A DNA stretch of 64,000 nucleotides. Origin: Nesterenkonia sp. E16_10. GTDB taxonomy: Bacteria; Actinomycetota; Actinomycetes; Actinomycetales; Micrococcaceae. Location of the stretch: NCBI RefSeq assembly GCF_017347085.1, contig NZ_JADPSA010000022.1, forward strand, positions 186,001-250,000, given 5' to 3'. The position numbers and the translations under genes were made by a program. This document shows, piece after piece, positions 7,926-18,576 of this stretch (position 1 is its first letter; every line of letters starts with the position of its first letter). Below the pieces are notes generated by a model. That model searched no databases and was not told where the DNA came from. It was given only the letters and a program-made list of their open reading frames with translations.

Positions 7926-8384
7926 GTGTTCCGCTCCCCCAAGACCTTCTTCCGCGTGCTGGCCTTCGCCGAGGCGGTCTCCTGGACCCTGCTGATCGGC
8001 GGGATGATTCTGCGCGCGACCAACGACCTGGACATCGCGGTGAGCATCGGCGGCGGCATCCACGGCTTCGTGTTCCTGGCCTACGCGGCCACCGCGGTGA
8101 TCGTGGCGAAGAACCAGCGCTTCAGCGCCGGACCCACCTCGATCGCGGTGATCAGCGCGGTGATTCCCTACGCCACGATTCCGGTGGATCTCTGGCTCAA
8201 GCGCAGCGGCCGGCTCGAGGGACCCTGGCGCACCGAGGTGACCTCGGACCCACGGGATCGGAGCTGGCACGACCGCGCCCTGCGGGTGCTGCTGAACCGG
8301 CCCGCGCTGGTCGGCGGAGTGCTGGCGGCCGGCGTCGTCGTGGTCTTCGTGGTGCTGCTGATCATCGGGCCGCCGGGAGGCTAA
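7926..8384 (+). CDS. DUF3817-family integral membrane protein
   Basis: The product has 152 residues. The N-terminal portion (RVLAFAEAVSWTLLIGGMI, then a G-rich helix IHGFVFLAYAATAVIVAK) matches the actinobacterial DUF3817 signature of about three membrane helices. A further hydrophobic helix ends the protein (VLAAGVVVVFVVLLIIG). The function of this family is unknown. GTG 7926 is chosen because AGGAG lies 4 nt upstream; an in-frame ATG at 7884 has no RBS. A TACGAT element at 7879 could serve as -10 box. Confidence 0.75.
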   Translation: MFRSPKTFFRVLAFAEAVSWTLLIGGMILRATNDLDIAVSIGGGIHGFVFLAYAATAVIVAKNQRFSAGPTSIAVISAVIPYATIPVDLWLKRSGRLEGPWRTEVTSDPRDRSWHDRALRVLLNRPALVGGVLAAGVVVVFVVLLIIGPPGG

Positions 8385-8395
8385 CAGCCGCTGCC

Positions 8396-8415
8396 CCGGT
8401 CCGGTCCGGTCCGGT
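8396..8415. repeat. Pentanucleotide microsatellite (CCGGT)4
   Basis: Four perfect copies of CCGGT lie in the 64-bp gap between two convergent genes. No gene or clear hairpin accounts for them. Confidence 0.9.
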
Positions 8416-8448
8416 CGGGAGGATATCTGCCGTGCGGGCAGGCCCCGT

Positions 8449-9306
8449 TCAGGAGACCGTGGAGGTGTAGGACCGGTCCAGCCGCATCTGGTCCAGGCGG
8501 TGGGCGAATCGGCGCTGATCCTTGGGGAAGGATCCGTCGTTGCGATTGATGAACACCCAACCCAGCCCCGCCAGGAGCATCACCAGGCCACCGAACAGGC
8601 TCCAGTCGCTGCGACCGTCATCCAAGCCGACCAGGGTGAGACCCATGCCGCCGAGCCCCGCGACGGCAACCCCGATCAGCCATGACCGGCGGGGATTCAG
8701 CCGATAGGACTCCTGGAGCGTCTCTGGCACAGCCCCCGACTGGGTCATGATGAGCTCCGCGCTCCATTCAGGGTCCCTGGGGTCAACCAGCTCCGTGTCC
8801 CCTCCGGAGCCCCAGCGTGGGTTCCTCTGCGCCTCCAACCGATCCCACCAGCTCCTATACAGTGCGACCATGGCCTCTCCCCCGGGCATCCCAGGACGCG
8901 TGAGCCGCAAGCCGGCCCGACGCATGCTCATCAGATGCGCGTCGCGCAGCAACGTCCAGACGACGTAGCTCAGACCCGCGAGAATGATCCCCGTGACAGT
9001 GATCAGACTGATCACCCCATCGAAGACGTCCTCCAGGCCAACGTCCAACCGGTCAAGGACCATGGCGACTCCGATTCCGAGCACTGCCACAGGCAACGTC
9101 ACCGCGAGCACGGTACCGGCTGCCTTCCGCCCACGCCGCCACCGGTTACTTGCCTGCAAAATATCCTCATTGAGCGTTTGGATCTGTGTCCGGTAGAAGC
9201 GAGCGGAGGCGCTCTGTCCCTCACCCGCCTCCTGAACCATCTTCAGTTCGCGGTCCAGCGCGGCTGCTTCGGCTTCCTGGCGGGCCAGTTCGTCATCTGA
9301 TGTCAC
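8449..9306 (-). CDS. Hypothetical membrane protein with four hydrophobic segments
   Basis: I do not recognise this 285-residue protein. The N-terminus (about 1-55) is charged and helical and could form a short coiled coil (RQEAEAAALDRELKMVQEAG). Two hydrophobic segments follow (about 65-120), then a soluble middle with RSWWDRLEAQRNPRWGSGGD. A second membrane hairpin (WLIGVAVAGLGGMGLTLVG and LFGGLVMLLAGLGWVFINR) comes before a short basic tail. GTG 9306 has a CATTCT element 6 nt upstream, a weak version of the leaderless arrangement. It is transcribed away from clpC's 3' end, with no operon partner. Confidence 0.6.
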   Translation of the reverse strand: MTSDDELARQEAEAAALDRELKMVQEAGEGQSASARFYRTQIQTLNEDILQASNRWRRGRKAAGTVLAVTLPVAVLGIGVAMVLDRLDVGLEDVFDGVISLITVTGIILAGLSYVVWTLLRDAHLMSMRRAGLRLTRPGMPGGEAMVALYRSWWDRLEAQRNPRWGSGGDTELVDPRDPEWSAELIMTQSGAVPETLQESYRLNPRRSWLIGVAVAGLGGMGLTLVGLDDGRSDWSLFGGLVMLLAGLGWVFINRNDGSFPKDQRRFAHRLDQMRLDRSYTSTVS

Positions 9307-9342
9307 CAGCCCAGAATGCCACAGCCGGGCCGCCGAACGCGG

Positions 9343-9375
9343 AAGGCCCGCACCCTGTCCACGGGTGCGGGCCTT
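9343..9375 (-). terminator. clpC transcription terminator hairpin
   Basis: A perfect 13-bp inverted repeat (9343-9355 with 9363-9375, AAGGCCCGCACCC arms, 7-nt loop) starts about 30 nt beyond the clpC stop. It is GC-rich with only a short TT tail, as usual in actinobacteria. Confidence 0.8.
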
Positions 9376-9404
9376 CTAGGCTGAACATAGATGTTCGGTG
9401 ATGA

Positions 9405-11921
<2,517 letters not shown>

Positions 11922-12045
11922 AGCCACAGACACTCCTAGCGTTGGTGCTCTGCCCCCAAGGCTACGGGCATCGAGCGGTCCCGTCGCCGCTGTTCGCCGT
12001 AGGGAAAAGTTCTGCCCCTCGACGGCGGCGCCGAGTCTGACACCA

Positions 12046-12086
12046 GAGAAGCCCGGACGCAGCGCGATGCTGCCTCCGGGCTTCTC
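12046..12086 (-). terminator. lsr2 transcription terminator
   Basis: A perfect 12-bp outer stem (12046-12057 with 12075-12086, GAGAAGCCCGGA arm) encloses an inner GCAGC/GCTGC stem. It lies about 50 nt beyond the lsr2 stop and would separate lsr2 from clpC. Confidence 0.75.
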
Positions 12087-12134
12087 CACGACCTGCGCCG
12101 GTCGTCTCCGCGGCACCGCGAGCGGTGCGCAGGA

Positions 12135-12437
12135 TCAGCGCTTCTTGGCGTTTCGGTAGGCCTCCACGATGTCGCGGTGCAAGCGACCTCGGCTGGAGAC
12201 CTGATAACCGTTCTTCACGGCCCAGTCACGAATCTGACGGGCTTCATTCTGCGGGGATGGCGGGGCAATGGCCCGACCCTTGCGGATGTACTTCTTCAGC
12301 GTCTCGCGCAGCTCTTTGGCGTGCTCTTCGCTGAGGTCAATCTCATAGAAGCGGGAGTCCAGTCCGAACGTGACCGTCTCCTTTGCCTCACTGCCATCAA
12401 GATCATCGACGAGAACTACTTCTACCTTCTGGGCCAT
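12135..12437 (-). CDS. lsr2: Lsr2 nucleoid-associated xenogeneic silencer
   Basis: Lsr2 is the actinobacterial H-NS-like protein that binds and bridges AT-rich DNA. The 100-residue product has the N-terminal oligomerization domain (AQKVEVVLVDDLDGSEA) and the C-terminal DNA-binding domain with the RGR AT-hook-like motif (VSSRGRLHRDIVEAY). ATG 12437 is used because MAQKV is the family's standard N-terminus and GAGGTG lies upstream; a longer frame starting at 12458 is not conserved. Its own upstream region is unusually AT-rich, so autoregulation is plausible (inference). Confidence 0.95.
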   Translation of the reverse strand: MAQKVEVVLVDDLDGSEAKETVTFGLDSRFYEIDLSEEHAKELRETLKKYIRKGRAIAPPSPQNEARQIRDWAVKNGYQVSSRGRLHRDIVEAYRNAKKR

Positions 12438-12540
12438 CTGATACACCTCACTGCTCACTCACACGTCGAGACTCAACGGGCTTCATCTCTTGCGACGCTT
12501 TTCTCACTGCGACAGATCAAGAACGATCTATGTGAAGCTG

Positions 12541-12570
12541 AGTATTTCAAGAAATACAATTGGCGGTCAA
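12541..12570 (-). promoter_or_regulatory. Probable lsr2 promoter in an AT-rich spacer
   Basis: On the minus strand TTGACC (12565-12570), an 18-nt spacer and AATACT (12541-12546) face lsr2. A GTATTTC-AA-GAAATAC palindrome (12542-12557) covers the -10 region and could be an operator. The 12459-12690 gap is much richer in A/T than the rest of the window and holds no recognisable gene. Confidence 0.5.
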
Positions 12571-12690
12571 GCCGGATAGTTTTTGACTTCCACGGGCCCG
12601 GAAGATAATTCTCATTGGGAACCAGTTTCCTGAGTCAAGACAGTCAGGACTTTGTGCTTCGAGCAACCTTTTTTGCGGTGAGCCAGAGGG

Positions 12691-12879
12691 TCAGCTGCGT
12701 GGCCCAGCAGGCGGTTCATCACGCTTAAACCCCTGATCAGAGGCCTCATCGCGGACCTGAGCCTCGGCTGCACGCTCGTTCCGATCTGCCCGGAATATCG
12801 CGCGGATGGCGAGCCAGAAGACCAACCCGACGCCGATGGAAGGGGCGAGAACTTCGAAGTACGTCCAGAAGTTTTCCAT
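12691..12879 (-). CDS. Small single-pass membrane protein
   Basis: The product is only 62 residues. It has an N-terminal amphipathic start (MENFWTYFEVLAPS), one membrane helix (IGVGLVFWLAIRAIF, about 15-30) and a charged cytoplasmic tail rich in Arg, Glu and Asp. Similar unnamed small proteins occur between lysS and lsr2 in related actinobacteria, from memory. ATG 12879 follows AAGGAATGTA, a usable RBS. No function can be given. Its place after lysS suggests cotranscription, though 79 nt separate them. Confidence 0.65.
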   Translation of the reverse strand: MENFWTYFEVLAPSIGVGLVFWLAIRAIFRADRNERAAEAQVRDEASDQGFKRDEPPAGPRS

Positions 12880-12958
12880 TACATTCCTTGCTTGCACTCA
12901 GGTTGAAAAAATGTCGTTGACGGCGCTCATCATGCTACGTCTTTCGACGGTGAAACGT

Positions 12959-14488
12959 TCAAGCCTGTGCTTCAGGTTTCAGCAGCGGGAAGAGAATCGT
13001 CTCGCGGATGCCGGTCCCCGTGAAGAGCATCACCAGACGATCGATGCCCAGACCGATTCCACCCATGGGCGGCGCACCATATTCCAGGGCTCGCAGGAAG
13101 TCCTCGTCGTGCGCCATGGCCTCGTCGTCGCCGGCGGCGGCCATTCGCGCCTGCTCCACCAGGCGTTCGCGCTGCAGGACCGGGTCCACCAGCTCGGAGA
13201 ACGCGGTTCCGCGCTCCATGCCCCCGATGATCAGGTCCCAGGCTTCGATGACGCCGGGCTTGTCGCGGTGGGCTCTAGCCAGCGGCTGCGCCGCGGGCGG
13301 GTAGTCACAGACGAAGGTCGGCTGGATGAGTGTGGGCTCGACGATCTCGCCGAAGAGCTCGATCACCAGCTTCTGCGCATCCCAGGCCGGGTCCACGGAG
13401 ACCTCGTGTGCGGCGGCGACGGCGCGCAGCCTCTCGGCCGAGGTAGCAGGGGTGATCTCTTCTCCCACCGCCGCGGAGAGACCGGGGTAGACCGAGACCC
13501 AGGCCCACTCGCCGTCGAGGTCGATGACGCCCTGATCCGTCTGGATCTGATGACTGGATCCGGCGGCGTCTGCGGCATTGAGAATCATCTCGCGCATCCG
13601 CTCCGCCATCACATACATATCCGCCCAGGCCTCATAGGACTCCAGCGTGGTGAACTCCGGGGAATGCGTGGAGTCCACGCCTTCATTGCGGAAGACCCGG
13701 CCGATCTCGAAGACCCGGTCGATGCCGCCGACCACGGCGCGCTTGAGGTAGAGCTCGGTGGCGATGCGCAGCGTCATGTCCTGATCAAAGGCATTCAGGT
13801 GCGTCTGGAATGGCCGCGCCTGGGCGCCGCCGTGGATCAGCTGCAGCATGGGGGTCTCGACCTCCACGTAGCCGCGATCATGCAGCGTGTCGCGGATGGA
13901 GCGGGTGATCGCGGCCCGGCGGAACACCATCTGCCGCGCCTCGTCCCGGACGATGAGGTCCGCATAGCGCTGACGCACCCGGGTCTCCTCGTTGAGCTCC
14001 GCGTGCAGCACCGGAAGCGGGCGCACCGCCTTGGAGGCGATCTCGAAGGAGCTCGCCATGATGGAGAGCTCACCGCGGCGCGAGGCGATGACCTCGCCGC
14101 TGACTCGCACGTGATCACCGAGGTCCACCAGCGCCTTCCAGTCCGCGAGCGCGGCCTCCCCCACCTCCGCCAGGGAGATCATCGCCTGCAGCCGCACCCC
14201 GCTGCCATCGGGTCCACCCTCCTGCAGCGTGGCGAAGCACAGCTTGCCGGTGTTGCGCACGAACATCACGCGTCCGGTCACCGCCACGGTCTCCCCGGTG
14301 GAGGCCCCGGGCTCCAGGTCAGGAAAGCGCTCACGGACCTCGGCCAGCGAGGCCGAGCGCTCCACGGTCACCGGATAGGGCTGGACCCCGGCGGCGAGCA
14401 GTCGATCCCGCTTGTCCAGGCGCACGGCGCGCTGGTCGTTGGTGTCAAGGTCATTGGCGCCGGAGGCGGCGGAGTTCTGGGCAGTCAC
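12959..14488 (-). CDS. lysS: Lysyl-tRNA synthetase, class II
   Basis: LysS charges tRNA-Lys. The 509-residue product has the OB-fold anticodon-binding domain (about 60-170, with VTGRVMFVRNTGKLCFATLQ) and the class II catalytic core. That core shows motif 2 (FEIGRVFRNEGVDSTHSPEFT) split around the fRxE core RVFRNE and motif 3 GIGLGIDRLVMLF. GTG 14488 is chosen: VTAQN starts the conserved protein and TAGAAT sits 8 nt upstream with no RBS. The longer open frame beginning at 14569 is not conserved. Confidence 0.95.
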   Translation of the reverse strand: MTAQNSAASGANDLDTNDQRAVRLDKRDRLLAAGVQPYPVTVERSASLAEVRERFPDLEPGASTGETVAVTGRVMFVRNTGKLCFATLQEGGPDGSGVRLQAMISLAEVGEAALADWKALVDLGDHVRVSGEVIASRRGELSIMASSFEIASKAVRPLPVLHAELNEETRVRQRYADLIVRDEARQMVFRRAAITRSIRDTLHDRGYVEVETPMLQLIHGGAQARPFQTHLNAFDQDMTLRIATELYLKRAVVGGIDRVFEIGRVFRNEGVDSTHSPEFTTLESYEAWADMYVMAERMREMILNAADAAGSSHQIQTDQGVIDLDGEWAWVSVYPGLSAAVGEEITPATSAERLRAVAAAHEVSVDPAWDAQKLVIELFGEIVEPTLIQPTFVCDYPPAAQPLARAHRDKPGVIEAWDLIIGGMERGTAFSELVDPVLQRERLVEQARMAAAGDDEAMAHDEDFLRALEYGAPPMGGIGLGIDRLVMLFTGTGIRETILFPLLKPEAQA

Positions 14489-14496
14489 AGTCGGCC

Positions 14497-14502
14497 ATTC
14501 TA
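14497..14502 (-). promoter_or_regulatory. -10 box upstream of lysS
   Basis: Minus-strand TAGAAT precedes GTG 14488 by 8 nt, consistent with a leaderless or nearly leaderless lysS transcript. Confidence 0.5.
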
Positions 14503-14545
14503 CGTGCCCTGCGCACCGCGGAGATCGCGCATGCAGCCCGGCGAA

Positions 14546-14574
14546 GCTGCGTGCTGCCCGAAGGTGCACGCAGC
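14546..14574 (-). terminator. Hairpin between M13 peptidase and lysS
   Basis: A perfect 9-bp stem (14546-14554 GCTGCGTGC with 14566-14574) follows the peptidase stop by about 20 nt. It would end that transcript before the lysS promoter. Confidence 0.6.
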
Positions 14575-14594
14575 CCCGCTGCCCGACCTCCGGG

Positions 14595-16595
14595 TCACCA
14601 GATCGTGACGCGCTCCTGCGGGGTCAGGTACATCCCGTCCCCGGGCTGGGTCTGGAACGCGGCGTGGAAGGCGTCGAGGTTCTTGACCACCTGGGTGGCG
14701 CGGAACTCCGCCGGCGCATGCGGGTCGATGCTGATCAACGTGACCGCTCGCTCGGGGCGGGTGAGGTTTCGCCAGGCCTGCGCCCAGGCGAAGAAGAACC
14801 TCTGGTCGGCGCTGAGGCCCTCGACCTCGGCGGCTTCAGCGCCCTGGGCCTGCAGCCACACCCGGTAGGCCTTGTGCGCGATGCCCAGACCGCCGAGGTC
14901 ACCGATGTTCTCCCCCAGGGTCAGTTCCCCGTTGACCGTGTGCTCCGGCGCCTGCGAGGGGGTGAGCACGCTGTACTGCTCGACGAGCTTCGCGGTGCGC
15001 TCCTCGAAGGCGCTGCGATCAGCCTCGGTCCACCAGTTGCTCAGCGAGCCGTCGGCGCCATAGCGAGACCCCTGGTCGTCGAAGCCGTGACCAAGCTCAT
15101 GGCCGATCACGGCGCCGATGGCGCCGAAGTTCTGCGCCATGTCCCGCTCGGCGGAGAAGAACGGCGGCTGCAGGATTGCGGCCGGGAAGCAGATCACGTT
15201 CTCCAGCGGCGAGTAATAGGCGTTGACCGTCTGAGGATGCATGTGCCATTCATCAGGGTCCGGTCCCTCCTCAAGCTTGGCGATGTCACGCTGCCATTCG
15301 AATGCGGCGGCCCGGCGGACATTGGCCACCACGTCCTCGGGGTCCACCTCGACGCTGGAGTAGTCGATCCAGCGCTCGGGGAAGCCGACCATCGGCTTGA
15401 ACGCGTCGAGCTTCTCCAGCGCGCGACCCTTGGTCTCCTCCCCCATCCAGCTGAGCTCGCTGATCGACTCGCGGTAGGCCTGGATCAGCGCATCGATCAG
15501 CTCATCCATCGCGGCGCGCGCCTCGGGCGGGTAGTGCCGGGCCACATAGATCTGCGCCACATCCTCGCCCAGGTGGGCGTTGGTCAGCGCGACCCCGCGC
15601 TTCCAGCGCTCCTTGAGCTGCTGGGCCCCGGAGAGCCGCTTGGAGTAGAAGTCGAAGTTCTCGTTGACCAGCTCCTCGTGCAGCAGCGGGGCTGCCCAGC
15701 GCAGCAGCTGCACCCGCAGCCAGAGCTTCCAGGTCTGCAGCGGCTGGGTGGTCAGCGCGGCCTGCATCCCGGGGAGCACCTCGGGCTGAGCGAGCACGAG
15801 CTGTTTGGTGTGCTGCGGCTGCAGACCCCAGCCGGCGAACGCCTCGCGCAGCAGCGGCATGAGCGTCTCGGCCTCCTCGTCGGTGACCAGGTTGTAGCGC
15901 TTCTGGGCATCACGCAGCGTCACCTTGTCCCAGTGCTCGGCCGCGATGACACCTTCGAGGGCCACGACGGCGGCCGCGGCCTCGGCGGCGTCCTCGACTC
16001 CGCTGAGCTCCAGCACCCGCACCAGGTGGTCCTGGTAGGCCGCGAGGATCTCGGAGAGCTTCTCCTCGCGGTAGTACGACTCGTCGGGCAGGCCGAGGCC
16101 GGACTGCATCACGTGCCAGAGCATCCGGGTGGGGTCCCCGGCGTCGCGCATGGATCCGGCGACGAAGATCCCGTCCACCCCCTGGCGCTGCCAGGCGGCG
16201 GAGAGCCGGACGAGATCCTCCACGCTGCTCACCGCCTCGAGCTTCTCCAACATGGTCTGGATCGGGGCCAAACCGCGCCGCTGGGCGGCGTCTGCGTCCA
16301 TGAACGAGGTGTAGAAGGCCCCGATCCGGGCGGCGATGCCCTCCCCGGCTCCGTCGAGCTCCGCAGCCTCGAGGTTCCCGGCCGCGGCCTGCTCCAAGAT
16401 CTGGCGCACATCCGCCTCGGCTCGGTCGCGCAGCTCATGGAAGGACCCGTAGGCGTCCATGTCGGCGGGGATCTCGGCGGTCTTGAGCCACTCGCCGTTC
16501 ACGTGGCGCTGCAGGTCATCCTGCGGGCGCACGTCGTGGTCGAGGTACGGGAAGGAGGCGGGTGCGTTCGGGCTGCTGCTCGCGGTGTCGGTCAT
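14595..16595 (-). CDS. M13-family zinc metallopeptidase (PepO/neprilysin-like)
   Basis: The product has 666 residues, the normal size for this family. The zinc site is HELGHGFDDQG, with the third ligand expected in the LGENIGDLGGLGIAH block (ENxxDxGG). The C-terminal MYLTPQERVTIW matches the conserved M13 ending, and YYSPLENVICFPAAILQPPFF is split typical family sequence. No signal peptide is seen, so the enzyme is probably cytoplasmic and degrades oligopeptides. A TAGGCT -10 box lies 6 nt before ATG 16595 and contains the panC stop codon, so the gene is probably leaderless with its own promoter. Confidence 0.93.
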   Translation of the reverse strand: MTDTASSSPNAPASFPYLDHDVRPQDDLQRHVNGEWLKTAEIPADMDAYGSFHELRDRAEADVRQILEQAAAGNLEAAELDGAGEGIAARIGAFYTSFMDADAAQRRGLAPIQTMLEKLEAVSSVEDLVRLSAAWQRQGVDGIFVAGSMRDAGDPTRMLWHVMQSGLGLPDESYYREEKLSEILAAYQDHLVRVLELSGVEDAAEAAAAVVALEGVIAAEHWDKVTLRDAQKRYNLVTDEEAETLMPLLREAFAGWGLQPQHTKQLVLAQPEVLPGMQAALTTQPLQTWKLWLRVQLLRWAAPLLHEELVNENFDFYSKRLSGAQQLKERWKRGVALTNAHLGEDVAQIYVARHYPPEARAAMDELIDALIQAYRESISELSWMGEETKGRALEKLDAFKPMVGFPERWIDYSSVEVDPEDVVANVRRAAAFEWQRDIAKLEEGPDPDEWHMHPQTVNAYYSPLENVICFPAAILQPPFFSAERDMAQNFGAIGAVIGHELGHGFDDQGSRYGADGSLSNWWTEADRSAFEERTAKLVEQYSVLTPSQAPEHTVNGELTLGENIGDLGGLGIAHKAYRVWLQAQGAEAAEVEGLSADQRFFFAWAQAWRNLTRPERAVTLISIDPHAPAEFRATQVVKNLDAFHAAFQTQPGDGMYLTPQERVTIW

Positions 16596-16601
16596 GGCTC
16601 A

Positions 16602-16607
16602 AGCCTA
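16602..16607 (-). promoter_or_regulatory. -10 box for leaderless M13 peptidase, overlapping the panC stop
   Basis: Minus-strand TAGGCT precedes ATG 16595 by 6 nt. Its first three bases are the TAG stop codon of panC. Confidence 0.55.
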
Positions 16608-17546
16608 CTCCCGGGGCTGTGACCTGCCCGGAGTCAGCATGACGTTGTCGATCAGCCGCACCGGGCCGACTCGGGCGGCGATCAGCGCGAGCGCCGGCGC
16701 ACGCAGGATCCCCTGCCCATCCAACAGCGCGCCGCCGGGCTGGAGCTCCTGGAGCGAGGCGGGGTCGACGACGACCAGGTAGTCCAGCTCCACGCCCTCG
16801 GCCGAGCTGAGCTCCGCGACCTGATCGGCCAGCCCCAGCGGGCGCTCGGAGGCGGCGTCCTCACGCAGCGCGAAGAGCGCGCCGGGCAGTGCGAGCGCGG
16901 CGGCGTAATCGGCCTCGTCCAGACGCTGATTCCGGCTGGAGCGGGCGAGTCCAAGCTCATCGCGCACCGTGGCTACGGTGCGAATCTCCACCGGGAGGTT
17001 CAGGTCCTGAGTCATCCGGGTGATGATGGCGACCTGTTCGGCGTCCTTCGCACCGAACCAGGCCTGCAGACTGGCCGGCGCCGGGGGGCTCATGATGTTG
17101 AAGAGCTTGGCCACCACGGTGACCACTCCGTCGAAGTGCCCGGGCCGCGCGGCCCCCTCCCAGCGCCTTCCGAGCTCCCCGGCGCTGACCCGCACCAGCG
17201 GGGCGCGGGACTCGCCGGGGTACATCGTCGCGATGTCGGGGACGAAGACCAGATCGGCCCCGTGGGCACCGAGCAGCGCGACGTCGAGCTCCGGCGTGCG
17301 CGGATAGTGCAGGTAGTCGGACTCGTCGTCGAACTGGAGCGGGTTCACGAAGATCGAGGCGATCACGATGTCCGAGGCCTCTCGAGCGGCGTCGATGAGG
17401 CCGGCGTGCCCGGAGTGCAGCGCACCCATGGTCGGGATCAGCCCGACGGTGGGGGCGCTTCCGTGTTCACGGAGGTGGGCGGCGACCGCCTCGGCGAGCG
17501 CGGCGCGGAAGCTGGCAACGGTGGTCAGGACCTGCGGTGGAGTCAC
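16605..17546 (-). CDS. panC: Pantoate--beta-alanine ligase (pantothenate synthetase)
   Basis: PanC joins pantoate and beta-alanine with ATP to form pantothenate. The 313-residue product has PTMGALHSGHAGLI (HIGH-like nucleotide site), the second-motif region FGAKDAEQVAIITRM and the conserved RSSRNQRLDEADY block. GTG 17546 is supported by a TAGACT box exactly 6 nt upstream and the lack of an RBS. It follows the DUF2520 gene with a 103-nt gap. No panB, panD or classical panE is in the window. Confidence 0.95.
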   Translation of the reverse strand: MTPPQVLTTVASFRAALAEAVAAHLREHGSAPTVGLIPTMGALHSGHAGLIDAAREASDIVIASIFVNPLQFDDESDYLHYPRTPELDVALLGAHGADLVFVPDIATMYPGESRAPLVRVSAGELGRRWEGAARPGHFDGVVTVVAKLFNIMSPPAPASLQAWFGAKDAEQVAIITRMTQDLNLPVEIRTVATVRDELGLARSSRNQRLDEADYAAALALPGALFALREDAASERPLGLADQVAELSSAEGVELDYLVVVDPASLQELQPGGALLDGQGILRAPALALIAARVGPVRLIDNVMLTPGRSQPRE

Positions 17547-17552
17547 CGGAAC

Positions 17553-17558
17553 AGTCTA
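17553..17558 (-). promoter_or_regulatory. -10 box for leaderless panC
   Basis: Minus-strand TAGACT is followed by 6 nt and GTG 17546, with no Shine-Dalgarno sequence. Confidence 0.55.
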
Positions 17559-17649
17559 GGTCCGCGCGCCGAGTGCCCGTCTCCTCCGGCTCTGGTCCCT
17601 TCCCGTGGGGGCTCCGCCTGCGGGCCGCGGACCGTTCCAGGTGGGCGGC

Positions 17650-18576
17650 TCAGGCGTCGAGGACCCTGAGAAGCTCGGTGGCCTTCGCGGCGGTGATCAG
17701 GCTGCGGTCGAGCGCACGCTGGGTGGTGGCGCGAGCCATGGCCATATAGGCCGTGCGGATGTCGGCGGGCAGCTCCGAGCCCGCCAGCAGCTGCACGTGG
17801 TGCCGGAGCGTGCCGACGTCGCCGCGGGCCACCGGTCCGGTCAGCGCACCTTCTCCCGAGGCCAGCGCGTTGTCCAGCGAGGCCTGCATGAGCGGGCGCA
17901 GCACGGTCTCGGCGCGCTCCACCCCGATCCGGTGCAGCATCTCGGCGGACTGGCCGGTGATGGTGTTCAGGTGGTTCGAGGCGTGCGCGAGAGCCGCGTG
18001 ATAGGTCAGCCGGTCCGCCTCCTGGATCACCACCGGCTCCCCGCCCATCTCCACCACCAGTGCCTGGGCGATCGGCAGCACCGGGGCCGGGGCGGTGACT
18101 CCGAAGGCGCAGGTGTGCAGCTTCTGCAGGTCCATGCTAAGTCCGGTGAAGGTCATCGCCGGGTGGATCGCCAGCCCGATGGCGCCGCTGCGCTGCGCGG
18201 GGGCGAGCACCTCGGTGCCGTAGCGGCCGGAGGTGTGCACGATCAGCTGACCTGCTTGGATGTGACCGGCCTCGGCCAGACCGGCGACCAGCTCGGCCAG
18301 GGCGTCATCGGGCACCGCGATCAGCACCAGTTCGGCCCGGCGCATGATCTCCGGGATCTCCAGCACCGGCACCCCGCCCAGCAGCGATTCCGCCCGGTTG
18401 CGGGAGTCCTCGGAGACCGCGTGGGCGCCGATCACCGAGTGCCCGGCTCCACGCAGCGCCGCGCCCAGCACCGAGCCGACCTTCCCGGCCGAGATCACGC
18501 CGATGCCGAGGCGACCTTCCCGCTGGGAGGGCGGAAGCTCCGCGGCGTAAGGGTCCACGGGCTGCTCAGCGGTCAC
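17650..18576 (-). CDS. Rossmann-like DUF2520-family protein
   Basis: The product has 308 residues. The N-terminal NAD(P)-binding fold has the glycine-rich loop GVISAGKVGSVLGAALRGAG (about 23-42), and the C-terminal part matches the helical DUF2520 domain (HPAMTFTGL, YHAALAHASNHLNTITGQS). The fold resembles ketopantoate reductases and 6-phosphogluconate-dehydrogenase-like enzymes. Genomes often place this family next to panC, so a role in pantothenate synthesis, possibly reducing ketopantoate, is a reasonable but unproven inference. GTG 18576 overlaps the upstream gene by 11 nt; the longer upstream frame is proline/arginine-rich shadow sequence. Confidence 0.8.
   Translation of the reverse strand: MTAEQPVDPYAAELPPSQREGRLGIGVISAGKVGSVLGAALRGAGHSVIGAHAVSEDSRNRAESLLGGVPVLEIPEIMRRAELVLIAVPDDALAELVAGLAEAGHIQAGQLIVHTSGRYGTEVLAPAQRSGAIGLAIHPAMTFTGLSMDLQKLHTCAFGVTAPAPVLPIAQALVVEMGGEPVVIQEADRLTYHAALAHASNHLNTITGQSAEMLHRIGVERAETVLRPLMQASLDNALASGEGALTGPVARGDVGTLRHHVQLLAGSELPADIRTAYMAMARATTQRALDRSLITAAKATELLRVLDA

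Noticed and set aside
6387-8270. A 627-codon open frame starting at 8270 as the full radA
   Set aside because: The upstream 150 codons are Arg/Gly/His-rich shadow of the convergent DUF3817 gene; RadA conservation starts at 7811.
9383-9396. GAACAT-AG-ATGTTC palindrome near the clpC terminator as a LexA (SOS) box
   Set aside because: Gram-positive LexA boxes are GAAC-N4-GTTC; here the spacing is six, and it lies downstream of clpC rather than at a promoter.
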